Source of the DNA: an uncultured Erythrobacter sp. | GTDB lineage: Bacteria; Pseudomonadota; Alphaproteobacteria; Sphingomonadales; Sphingomonadaceae | Direction: 5' to 3' | Assembly: GCF_947492365.1 (NCBI RefSeq) | Contig: NZ_CANLMB010000001.1 | Coordinates: forward strand, 1,912,874-1,976,873 | Length of the DNA: 64,000 bases | Part shown: in pieces, positions 26,313-34,598 of the stretch | Layout of the letters: the number at the start of each line of letters is the position of its first letter | How positions within the stretch are numbered: position 1 is the stretch's first letter | Notes under the pieces: model-generated | Seen by the model: the letters and a program-made list of their open reading frames with translations, nothing else | Told to the model about the DNA's origin: nothing | The model's database searches: none | Made by a program: the position numbers and the translations under genes

Positions 26313-28019
26313 TTACATGCCCTGCGTGACTGTCACCGTGTTGCCGGTCCCGTCTTGGAACACGCTCGATGTGTTTCCATCGAGAGCCTGCATGACATTG
26401 GCAGAGTTGCTGGTGCCTTCCTGTTCAATGAAGCTGGTGTTGTCATTACCATCCTGAAGAACGGTCGCCATGTTGAGCCCGCCCGCAGTTGCGAGGTTCT
26501 GGGTCACTTCGCTGAAGTTATCGTCGCCGCCTTGCGTGACATCGGCGACATTGCCGTCGGCGCCAGTTCCAGCACCGCCAGCGAAGCCCTGGTCAATTGC
26601 GCTGAAGTTGCCTTCGCCGATCTGGAAGAGGTCTGCATCGCTGCTGTCGCTATTCTGGAACACCAGCGAAGTGCCGTTGTTACCGTCCTGATCGACATTG
26701 GTATCGCCGCTCGCGCCGCCAAAGTCACCCTGAACAACTGTGCTTTCATTGCCATCACCGATTTGGTCGACAAAAGCGACCTGCGTCGCGCCGCCCTGAA
26801 CGATCAGCGATGACAGATTGTCGCCTGCCTGATTGGAGGTTGCGGTCGCATCATTCGCCCCGCCAGTGACGCCTCCAAATGCGGAAGTGTCACCTTGCAC
26901 GATGAACGAGAAGTTGTTCGTGCCGCTGGTCTGATTGATTGTGGCAACGCTGGCTGTGGCAGGAGCGCCGTCAACCGCATCGCCGGTTTGAACGATGCCC
27001 GCATCCGCACCGTCTGTGCCAGCGCTCTGCGTGATCGTTGCGGTGTCTCCGCGAGCCTGATCGACCTGCTCTACAGTTGCAAAACCATTGTCACCATCTT
27101 GAGTGATAGTGGCAAAGTTGTTGCCATCATCGGGACCCGGATTGCGGCCATCCTGGAATATACCCGTAAAGTTGCCCGAACCGGTTTGTGTGATCGTTGC
27201 GGTCTGGCCAACGGCGCCTGCATCGTCCTGGAACACGTCGGATTCATTGCCGGTTCCCGATTGATTGAGCGTCGTAAGGTTGCTGCGACCTTGCTGCTCA
27301 ACATTCGAGACACCGTCATCGCCGGTTTGCGTCACATTCGCCGTGTTCTGGCGCCCCGTAATCGAGGACTGAACGACAGTCGAAGAACTGTCATTGCCTG
27401 ACTGGATAATTGTCGCGGTGTTCTGACGATTGAACTGGCTGACATCCGAAGAATTGCCTGCGCCGGTTTGTGTTACAGTCGTCGTCAGATCACCATCATT
27501 GAGACCGCCACCAAGATCGGCCTGACTGATAATCGAGGAATGACCATCACCAGTCTGATTGACCGTCGCGACAAAGTTGTTTGCGGTTTCGTTGGCAGTG
27601 GTCTGCGCAATGTCTGATGCGCTCGCTCCGTTCTGAGTGACCGTTGCCGACATAATACCCGAATTCAGGCCGCCTGCCGACTGGCTCACGACCGAGTCTG
27701 CCCCGCCTGCCTGGGTGACAGTCGCGGTCAGATCGGTAGCGCCAACACCGGGCGTGGTCTGATCGATGTTCGAGATATTGCCATCCGCATCCTGATCGAC
27801 GGTAGCGGTAAGCGTGTCGCCGTCCTGCACCACATCGGAAACGTTGCCGGTGCCGCCGCTCTGATCAACATTGGCGGTCACGCCTGTGCCGGTGGAATCA
27901 ATCACAGAGCAATTTCCCGTGACGCCGACACATGCGGGCGGAACCACTGCTTGAGCGAAAAGCGGTGCGGCGGCGGTGAACGCCAGAGCCGATGCGCTTG
28001 TGAGAATGATCTTTTTCAT
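26313..28019 (-). CDS. Giant curlin-repeat protein E
   Basis: Predicted secreted amyloid subunit of 568 aa. Signal peptide (LTSASALAFTAAAPLFAQA), then a mature N-terminus with the pair CVGVTGNC, then about 24 two-strand units estimated from length. Units are 11-residue half-repeats such as TVTQAGGADSVVSQ and NVTQTGDDGVSNVEQQG. Between the regular stretches are longer loops, for example DQGFAGGAGTGADGNVADV near the C-terminus. It ends FQDGTGNTVTVTQGM. The N-terminus is nearly identical to protein D while the C-terminal third is closest to protein C, so the gene looks mosaic. Very acidic with few Lys/Arg. Confidence 0.88.
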   Translation of the reverse strand: MKKIILTSASALAFTAAAPLFAQAVVPPACVGVTGNCSVIDSTGTGVTANVDQSGGTGNVSDVVQDGDTLTATVDQDADGNISNIDQTTPGVGATDLTATVTQAGGADSVVSQSAGGLNSGIMSATVTQNGASASDIAQTTANETANNFVATVNQTGDGHSSIISQADLGGGLNDGDLTTTVTQTGAGNSSDVSQFNRQNTATIIQSGNDSSSTVVQSSITGRQNTANVTQTGDDGVSNVEQQGRSNLTTLNQSGTGNESDVFQDDAGAVGQTATITQTGSGNFTGIFQDGRNPGPDDGNNFATITQDGDNGFATVEQVDQARGDTATITQSAGTDGADAGIVQTGDAVDGAPATASVATINQTSGTNNFSFIVQGDTSAFGGVTGGANDATATSNQAGDNLSSLIVQGGATQVAFVDQIGDGNESTVVQGDFGGASGDTNVDQDGNNGTSLVFQNSDSSDADLFQIGEGNFSAIDQGFAGGAGTGADGNVADVTQGGDDNFSEVTQNLATAGGLNMATVLQDGNDNTSFIEQEGTSNSANVMQALDGNTSSVFQDGTGNTVTVTQGM

Positions 28020-28091
28020 CGTAGCCTGCCTCTTCGTTTGCCGCCCGATGCGGCTTTGTATTCGTACCGGAGCCTTCCGGTAAGTTCGGAA

Positions 28092-28126
28092 CCTGACCGG
28101 CAGAGCCTCCTGCTCCGCCGGTCAGG
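28092..28126 (-). other. Intergenic hairpin between curlin genes D and E
   Basis: Perfect 10-base inverted repeat CCTGACCGGC (28092-28101) and GCCGGTCAGG (28117-28126) a few bases after the stop of curlin gene D. No T tract follows on the minus strand, so it fits a partial terminator, RNA-processing or 3'-end-protecting hairpin better than a full terminator. A second smaller hairpin (TACCGGA/TCCGGTA) lies at about 28066-28083. Confidence 0.55.
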
Positions 28127-28137
28127 ATCAATCGTGA

Positions 28138-30696
28138 TCAGGGCGTGCCCTGCGTGACCGTGGTCATGTTGCCCACGCCGGTCTGGCTGATGGTCGACAT
28201 GTCGCCCATTCCGCCTTGCGTGACATCGGCGACATTCGAAGTGCCGTCCTGCGTGATGCTAGAAACCGCCAGCGATGAACCAGCCAGCTGCGTCAATGTA
28301 GCCTGGTTGGTGGTGCCAGACTGATCGATCAGCGACATACCCTCTGTTCCGTTTTGATCCGTGGTCGCCAGATTGCTGACACCGCCTACATTCTGCGTGA
28401 CTGTCGATCCGTTTTCATTGCCGATCTGGGTAATGAATGCCCGGTCATCGGTTCCTGACTGCGTAGCGGAGGCAACATTGTCATCACCCCTCTGATCGAT
28501 GGTTGCATTGGTGCTGAAGAAGCCGGTTGCATCGCCGTCCTGCAGAATTGTGCCATCGTTGCGATCTCCAAGCTGGGTGATCGTAGCAGTGGCCAATCCT
28601 CCCGGGCCATTGGTCGTGGATTGGGTGATCGAGGCGACGTTGTCGTCAGAGTTGCTTTGAGTGATGGAGGCCAAAGTGTTGACGCCGTCCTGGAGAACGG
28701 TGAGCTCGTTACGATCTCCCAACTGCGTAGTGTTCGATGCGTTGGCGCTGCCCGTCTGATCGACATCAGCCATATTGGCGGTGCCATCCTGGTTGACACG
28801 AGCCACCGGGCTCCCGCCAATTCCTGGCAGTCCAAAGCCGATGGCACCCTGAACGGCGGATTGGTTCACATCGGCAACGTTGTCCGCGCCGGCCTGAATT
28901 ACGAGCGCTCCAGCAGTGCCCGTCGGTGACGATTGAGTAATCGTGGATTGCTGATTATCACCGCTCTGCTCGACAATTGCCTCATCGCCAACGCCTGATT
29001 GAGTCACTTCGGAAAAGCTGTTGGCGGACATCTGAGTGATGTCCGCGCTCGCATCATCCCCGGTCTGGGTGACAATCGAGGTGTTGTTGTCGCCGGTTTG
29101 CTCAACATCACCGATATTGTTCGCGGCGGTCTGTGTCGCGGTGTTGGTGTTGTTATTTCCGGTCTGACTTGCGAGGAACAGGCCCGAGGTTCCGCTCTGG
29201 CCGACATCGGAGAAGTTACCGTCGCCCGCCTGGAACGTCTCGGAATTATTGCCCGTTCCGCTCTGGGCAGTGAAGGCGGCATTCCCGTCGCCGCTTTGCT
29301 GTTCGATCAGAGCCTCGTTGGCGCTGATCGGGTCGCCTGCAGCCGCGTCACCTGTCTGGGTGATCGCCGCATTGCCGTTGCTCGAAGCCGCGCCCTGGAA
29401 AATGACCGCGACATCGCCGCGTGCATTGTCGCTCTGCAAAATACCGGCGAAGGAGCCGTCACCGGACTGGATCAGCTCGGCACGGTTGGCGCGCGGATTA
29501 CCGCCGCCATCATTGCCCGAACCGGCATCACCGGTCTGCACAATCTCACCGACATTGTTGTCACCGTTCTGCGTGACATCGGCAAACATCGTGTCGCCGC
29601 CTGCCAGCTGATCGACGAAGCTCATATTGCCGTCGCCATTTTGAGTTACGTTGACATCGGCGCGGCTAACATTTTCCTGATTGACGGCCGAGGTGTTGTT
29701 CGACCCTTCCTGTATAATCACTGTGTCGATATCGACGCCGCCATTGGCAGGACCGACCTGCACGAAAGACGTGTTGTTGCCGCCGGAGATATTGAGCAGG
29801 TTCTGGTTGACTGTGACACGGGCCGAGAATGCGCCGTCCTGGATGATGTCGGAATTGTTGTCGACGCCGTCCTGATTGACAGTCGCGGTCAGGCTGAAGC
29901 GATCCTGCGTGATGGTCGATGTGCCGCCCGTGCCGGATTGCATGACCGTGGCTGTGCCGCCGCTAGCCGCCACCTGATCGATCTCTGACGAATTGTCGAA
30001 GCCCGATTGCGTGACAGTCGCCGTTTGCGAGCGGGCGCTGGCTGTCTGGTCGATGCGCGAGAAGTGGGCATCGCCCGTTTGGGTCACGGTTGCATCCGCG
30101 CCGTTGTTCGTGCCGCTGATGATCTGGGTGATCTGCGATTCGCTTGCGCCATCCTGCGACACGATCGCGCTACCCGTAGTGGGGTTCACATTGGTTGTGC
30201 TCTGCAGGATCGAAGATGTCGCGCCGTTCGACTGCGTCACATCTGCGATCAAGGCGCCATCCGCACCGCCGCTGGCATCCTGCGCAACAATGGAAGAACT
30301 GCCATCCGCATCCTGATCGACATCCGCAGACAAAGTGGTGGTGACACCAGTTGCCGTTTGATCAATGTCGGAATCGTTGCTGTTCCCGTCCTGATTGATG
30401 ATCGCAAGCGGATCGGCCAGCGCAGCGCCGTCATCCTGTTGATCAATATTCGAGAGGTTATCCGTGCCGTTCTGGTCGACATCGGCATCAGCGCCGATTG
30501 CGTCCTGAATGACTTCCGAAGCATTCCCCGTGCCGGTTTGATCCACCGCGACATCGTTGTCGCTGCCGGTGGAGTCGATAACACTGCAATTGCCTGTGAC
30601 GCCGACGCAAGCGGCCGGTGTGGTTGCCTGGGCGAAAAGCGGTGCGGTTGCGGCAAGCGCGAGGACCGATGCGCTTGTGAGAATTGTCTTCTTCAT
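28138..30696 (-). CDS. Giant curlin-repeat protein D
   Basis: Predicted secreted amyloid subunit of 852 aa, about 38 two-strand units by length. Signal peptide LTSASVLALAATAPLFAQA and mature start with CVGVTGNCSVIDSTG, shared with protein E. Repeats read like TVTQSGFDNSSEIDQ, IVTQTGDDASADITQ and NVASATQSGTDDRAFITQIG. A long loop GAIGFGLPGIGGSPVARVNQ interrupts the ladder at about 28795-28860, at the place where A and B also have loops. The C-terminus is VTQGGMGDMSTISQTGVGNM followed by TTVTQ, shared with A and B. ATG 30696 is preferred over 30723 because it begins the signal peptide. Confidence 0.9.
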   Translation of the reverse strand: MKKTILTSASVLALAATAPLFAQATTPAACVGVTGNCSVIDSTGSDNDVAVDQTGTGNASEVIQDAIGADADVDQNGTDNLSNIDQQDDGAALADPLAIINQDGNSNDSDIDQTATGVTTTLSADVDQDADGSSSIVAQDASGGADGALIADVTQSNGATSSILQSTTNVNPTTGSAIVSQDGASESQITQIISGTNNGADATVTQTGDAHFSRIDQTASARSQTATVTQSGFDNSSEIDQVAASGGTATVMQSGTGGTSTITQDRFSLTATVNQDGVDNNSDIIQDGAFSARVTVNQNLLNISGGNNTSFVQVGPANGGVDIDTVIIQEGSNNTSAVNQENVSRADVNVTQNGDGNMSFVDQLAGGDTMFADVTQNGDNNVGEIVQTGDAGSGNDGGGNPRANRAELIQSGDGSFAGILQSDNARGDVAVIFQGAASSNGNAAITQTGDAAAGDPISANEALIEQQSGDGNAAFTAQSGTGNNSETFQAGDGNFSDVGQSGTSGLFLASQTGNNNTNTATQTAANNIGDVEQTGDNNTSIVTQTGDDASADITQMSANSFSEVTQSGVGDEAIVEQSGDNQQSTITQSSPTGTAGALVIQAGADNVADVNQSAVQGAIGFGLPGIGGSPVARVNQDGTANMADVDQTGSANASNTTQLGDRNELTVLQDGVNTLASITQSNSDDNVASITQSTTNGPGGLATATITQLGDRNDGTILQDGDATGFFSTNATIDQRGDDNVASATQSGTDDRAFITQIGNENGSTVTQNVGGVSNLATTDQNGTEGMSLIDQSGTTNQATLTQLAGSSLAVSSITQDGTSNVADVTQGGMGDMSTISQTGVGNMTTVTQGTP

Positions 30697-30767
30697 GGTT
30701 CTAACCTCTCGAATGTTGTTCATTGCGACACATTCGCGTGCGGGATCTTTTGTCCCGCTTATGTGTT

Positions 30768-30794
30768 GCCGGGCGAGCCCCCCGCCCGCCCGGC
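30768..30794 (-). other. Intergenic hairpins between curlin genes C and D
   Basis: GCCGGGCG (30768-30775) pairs with CGCCCGGC (30787-30794) just after the stop of curlin gene C. A second stem GCGGGA/TCCCGC follows at 30740-30758. Neither is followed by a convincing T run on the minus strand. As with the D-E gap, these could reduce read-through or protect the upstream message and so set subunit ratios. Confidence 0.5.
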
Positions 30795-30804
30795 TATCGG
30801 TGTC

Positions 30805-31845
30805 CTACTGGTTCACCGTGATGGAGTTGCCGGTGCCGCCCTGCGTGACAGACGAGAAGTTCCCGTCGGTCAGCTGGTTGACCGTTGCACTCAGAGTGCT
30901 TCCGTCTTGCGTAACGAAGCTGACATTGTTGTCGCCAGCCTGAAGCACGTCAGCGATATTGCCGCTGCCAGCGGTCGTCTCGTTCTGCGAGATCGCGCTG
31001 AAGTTGCCCGATCCGTCCTGCGCGATGCTCGCGGTGTTGTTGTCACCGCCAACGCCTGCGCCGCCGACAAAGCCCTGATCGATCAGGGCAAAGTTGCCGG
31101 TGCCGTTTGCCTGGCCGATATCAGCGTCGTTGCCGTCGCTGCTCTGAGCGATTTCAGCGCTATCGCCGTCACCGATCTGCAGAATGAAGGCATCGTTGGT
31201 GCTGCCGCCGAATGCACCCTGCGAAACGATTGCATCGTTGCCCGAGCTAGCCGTGAGCTGATCTATAAGGGTGATCTGGTCGGCCCCGGTCTGGATGTTC
31301 AGCGCAACATTGTTGTCGCCTTCCTGACGAACGATCGAGCTGGCATTTGTAGCGCCCGAAACTGTGCCACCGACAAGCGAGCTATCGCCTTGAACGATCG
31401 CAGTGAAGTTGCCGATTCCGTTCCCGCCACCTTGGAAGACTTCAGCGAAGCCATTGAGCGAGTCCGTCTGGGTAACTTCAGCCGATGCGACCTGAGTCGA
31501 CGCCTGGTCGATATTGGCGGTGTTGCCGTCAGAAGTGCCGTCCTGGATCACATCGGCAAACGAGCCGTTTGAACCTGCCTGCTGGATAACATTCGCGGTA
31601 TTGGAACCGGTCGCAGTCTGATCGATATCAACTTCGTTACCCGTGGTGTTGATACCGGTCTGGGTCACGTCGGCGTCATTGTTGTCGCCAACCTGATTGA
31701 TGTCGGACGTGTTCGCATTTTCTTGCGTGACGTCGGCCGCGTTGCCGGTGCCGTTCTGGGTGACGGTCGAAGTGCTCTGCGCGAAGGCCGGGCTGGCCAG
31801 TCCGAGAGCAAGGATCGATGCGCCTGCTAGGATTGTCTTTTTCAT
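30805..31845 (-). CDS. Curlin-repeat protein C
   Basis: Predicted secreted curlin-type subunit of 346 aa. Signal peptide KKTILAGASILALGLASPAF with AQ at the cleavage site, nearly the same as protein B. The mature protein goes straight into repeats (TSTVTQNGTGNAADVTQ), about 15 units by length. Its C-terminal half parallels protein E, sharing an IDQGFVGGAGVGGDNNTASI block and a QGAFGG loop. It ends VTQGGTGNSITVNQ. GAGGACCAAGACC precedes ATG 31845. At 346 aa it is the shortest of the five large curlins but still more than twice the length of E. coli CsgA. Confidence 0.88.
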   Translation of the reverse strand: MKKTILAGASILALGLASPAFAQSTSTVTQNGTGNAADVTQENANTSDINQVGDNNDADVTQTGINTTGNEVDIDQTATGSNTANVIQQAGSNGSFADVIQDGTSDGNTANIDQASTQVASAEVTQTDSLNGFAEVFQGGGNGIGNFTAIVQGDSSLVGGTVSGATNASSIVRQEGDNNVALNIQTGADQITLIDQLTASSGNDAIVSQGAFGGSTNDAFILQIGDGDSAEIAQSSDGNDADIGQANGTGNFALIDQGFVGGAGVGGDNNTASIAQDGSGNFSAISQNETTAGSGNIADVLQAGDNNVSFVTQDGSTLSATVNQLTDGNFSSVTQGGTGNSITVNQ

Positions 31846-31924
31846 GGTCTTGGTCCTCTTCATTCAAATTCGTCTGTTCAATTCATGCGACGGGCAATTC
31901 TGCGTGCCCTTCTAAATCTGCGTT

Positions 31925-34585
31925 CTAATTCTGAGTCACGGTGACGGCGTTGCCGGTGCCGATTTGCGAGACGCTCGACATGTCACCCATTCCGCCCTGA
32001 GTGACGGTTGCGGTATTGCTTGTGCCGTCCTGAAAGATGGAAGAACTGTTGAACGTCCCATCCTGATTGAGCGTTGCATTGTTGCTGGTTCCAACCTGGA
32101 TGACATCCGAGGTTCCGTCATCGCCGTTCTGATTGATATCGGCAGTGTTCGTGAAGCTCACCGGATTTTGAACTATTGTCGATACATTGCGATCGCCGAT
32201 CTGGTCGATGAAGGCGACGTTATCGGTGCCCGATTTCAGAACGTTGGACGAGTTGTTGTTGCCGATCTGAATGGCCTGCGTTTGCTGCGTAAAGAAGCCG
32301 GTGGCGACGCCCTGATCATCGATCCGCGAGAAGTTGTCATCGCCGGTTTGGTTCGGCTGGGCGAAGGTGATACCTCCAGCGGTTGAAATCCCAGACATCA
32401 ACACCTCGGCGGTGTTGTTGTTGCCGGTCTGGTTGAACGAAGAATCGGTGTTATCACCGCTCTGAAGGATAGAGGCGGTGTTTCCGTCACCGGATTGATT
32501 GAACCGACCGATATTGCTGTTGCCGGTCTGGGTAATGATGCCAGTGTTCCCGTCGCCATCCTGGCCGACAAACGCAACCTGACCGGATGTCCGACCCCCG
32601 GCATTATTGAAGAAATCGGCAAATCCGCCTGACTGATCAATGGTGGCTGTATTGTTCGCCCCGAATTGTATGACCTGAGCAGCAGCAGACGCATTGAGTG
32701 CCCCGCCGGCATTGTCAGTGGAGCTTTGAGTGATAGTCGACGTCTGATTGGTGCCGAACTGCTCAACATCAGCAAAGTTGAAATCACCGGTCTGGGTCGC
32801 AGTTGACGTGCTGTTGTCGCTCAATTGATCGATATCGAGCTCGCCATTGGTGCCTGTCTGAGACGCGGTTGATGTGTTGCCATCCCCATCCTGCAGGACG
32901 TCGGCGAGATTGTCCGACCCTCCTTGGGTCACCGTCGATGCGTTGCCGATCCCGCCGGTCAGAACGATTGCATTGTTGAGCATGCCGCTCTGCGTGACAG
33001 TCGAGGTGTTCTCATCACCAATCTGATCGACTGTCGCATCGTTCTGGTCGCCCGATTGCGTCACCGTGCTGGTGTTGGCGAGCATATTGGCATTGAGGTC
33101 GATACCGAACTGAGTCACCGTGGCGGTGTTGTTCGTATCCGACTGAGTGACCGTCGACACATCGAACTCGCCGTTCTGGTTGACGTCGGCAAGGTTCGCA
33201 GAACTGCCGACTGCCTGCGTCGCTGTTGAAGTGTTGTTGTCGCCAAGCTGGTCGACAAGCACCGTGCCGTTTTCTCCCGAGGCGGTTACGTTAGAAGTGT
33301 TGTCGCTGCCCCCCTGAAGGATAGTCACGATGCTGCCCGAGGGGACATCAAAGGAATTGGCCGCGCTACCAAGGACAGTCGTGCTGGAGTTGAAATTGCC
33401 TGACTGGGTCAGCGTGTGCGTGCTGTTTTCTGCAGGCTGGTCAAGGCTGGCAAAGTTGTCATCGCCGCTCTGGGTAATGGTGCTGGTATTGTTGTCATCA
33501 GCCGGGCCCGAGGCGTTGATTCCCTGACGAAGGACATTGGCCGTGTTCCGGCTGCCGTCCTGAGTGATCGTGCTCACCTGATCGCCAGACACCTGACCCT
33601 GCACAACCGTAGCGATATTGTCATCACCGTTCTGGGTGATCGTGCTGTCGCTGTCCTCCGAACGCTGCGAGGTGTCGGCGATGTTGTTTTCGCCCGTCTG
33701 GGTATGGGTGATGGTCGAATCGTCATCATCCTGGAACGCGCTCGAATCGTTGCCGTCGCCGCTTTGCGTGATCAGCACGACACCGCGGTCGGTGTTGCTG
33801 TCCTGATCGACAAAGCTGGTGTTGAGCACGCCCGACTGGATTACGTCGACATCGCCCTCTTCGCCGTCTTGGATGACAGTCGAAACATTGTCCGCTGCGG
33901 TCTGCTCGACATTGGCGTTGTTGGCGCGCTGTGACTGGTTGACGGTGGAGACGCCGTTATCGGAAGATTGCGACACGGTCGCGACCTGATTCAGCGCACT
34001 CTGCGTGACTGAAGATGTGTTATCCGATCCGGTCTGGTCGACATCGGCCGAACCGTTGGTCCCGCCCTGTGACACAGAAGAATCGTTGCCGCTCAGGATC
34101 TGGAAGACATCGACCGTCCCGGCACTGCCGGTTTGGGTCACGCTGGAAATCGAACCATCGCTGTCCTGATTGACAGTTGCCATGTTGGTCGAGCCGGATT
34201 GTGCGATATCGGAATCGTTGCCGAGACCAGCCTGCGTGAAGCTTGTGGTGTTGGTCAGACCGCTTTGCGTCATCGCGGAGGTGTTTTCGTCCCCGATCTG
34301 GAACGAGGTGATGGTGTTGCCGTCACCCGCCTGATCGATGTCGCTGGCATTGGTGTTGGCCGTCGCGCCAGTAATGAGGATACCCTGCTGCTCGACAGTA
34401 ACCGAAGAATTGTCCGCGCTCTGATCGACGATCGACGAATTGCCGCCATCGGGGCCGCCCTGCGTCACCGAAAGAGTGCTGCCGGTTCCCGTTTGAGAAA
34501 TGGTGCTGGAATTGCTTTGCGCCAGCGCGGGGCTTGCCACGCCAAGAGCAAGGATCGACGCGCCTGCTAGGAATGTTCTTTTCAT
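31925..34585 (-). CDS. Giant curlin-repeat protein B
   Basis: Predicted secreted amyloid subunit of 886 aa, the largest here, about 39-40 two-strand units by length. Signal peptide RTFLAGASILALGVASPALA. Mature start SNSSTISQTGTGS and the VTQGGPDGGNSS block are shared with protein A. The ladder is strictly 11-residue in many places, for example TVTQSGDQNDATVDQIGDEN. Inserted loops include QGINASGPADDNNTSTITQ and SGGFADFFNNAGGRTSGQV. It ends VSQIGTGNAVTVTQN. The ribosome site TAGGAGG overlaps the stop of gene A, leaving 13 bases between the genes, so A and B should be made together. Confidence 0.9.
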   Translation of the reverse strand: MKRTFLAGASILALGVASPALAQSNSSTISQTGTGSTLSVTQGGPDGGNSSIVDQSADNSSVTVEQQGILITGATANTNASDIDQAGDGNTITSFQIGDENTSAMTQSGLTNTTSFTQAGLGNDSDIAQSGSTNMATVNQDSDGSISSVTQTGSAGTVDVFQILSGNDSSVSQGGTNGSADVDQTGSDNTSSVTQSALNQVATVSQSSDNGVSTVNQSQRANNANVEQTAADNVSTVIQDGEEGDVDVIQSGVLNTSFVDQDSNTDRGVVLITQSGDGNDSSAFQDDDDSTITHTQTGENNIADTSQRSEDSDSTITQNGDDNIATVVQGQVSGDQVSTITQDGSRNTANVLRQGINASGPADDNNTSTITQSGDDNFASLDQPAENSTHTLTQSGNFNSSTTVLGSAANSFDVPSGSIVTILQGGSDNTSNVTASGENGTVLVDQLGDNNTSTATQAVGSSANLADVNQNGEFDVSTVTQSDTNNTATVTQFGIDLNANMLANTSTVTQSGDQNDATVDQIGDENTSTVTQSGMLNNAIVLTGGIGNASTVTQGGSDNLADVLQDGDGNTSTASQTGTNGELDIDQLSDNSTSTATQTGDFNFADVEQFGTNQTSTITQSSTDNAGGALNASAAAQVIQFGANNTATIDQSGGFADFFNNAGGRTSGQVAFVGQDGDGNTGIITQTGNSNIGRFNQSGDGNTASILQSGDNTDSSFNQTGNNNTAEVLMSGISTAGGITFAQPNQTGDDNFSRIDDQGVATGFFTQQTQAIQIGNNNSSNVLKSGTDNVAFIDQIGDRNVSTIVQNPVSFTNTADINQNGDDGTSDVIQVGTSNNATLNQDGTFNSSSIFQDGTSNTATVTQGGMGDMSSVSQIGTGNAVTVTQN

Positions 34586-34598
34586 CTGCCTGGTCCTC

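Noticed and set aside
25418-26329. 303-codon plus-strand frame opposite the small curlin gene
   Set aside because: Antisense of the small curlin and the unknown exported protein; no domain, and the opposite-strand genes have signal peptides and ribosome sites.
28999-29988. 329-codon plus-strand frame opposite curlin gene D
   Set aside because: Antisense shadow of repetitive coding sequence, with arginine/alanine/valine-rich product and no ribosome site.
30007-31572. 521-codon open frame on the plus strand opposite curlin genes C and D
   Set aside because: It spans the gap between two real genes on the other strand, has no signal peptide or family motif and reads as the antisense of QxGxxN codons; the repeat composition keeps the opposite frame open.
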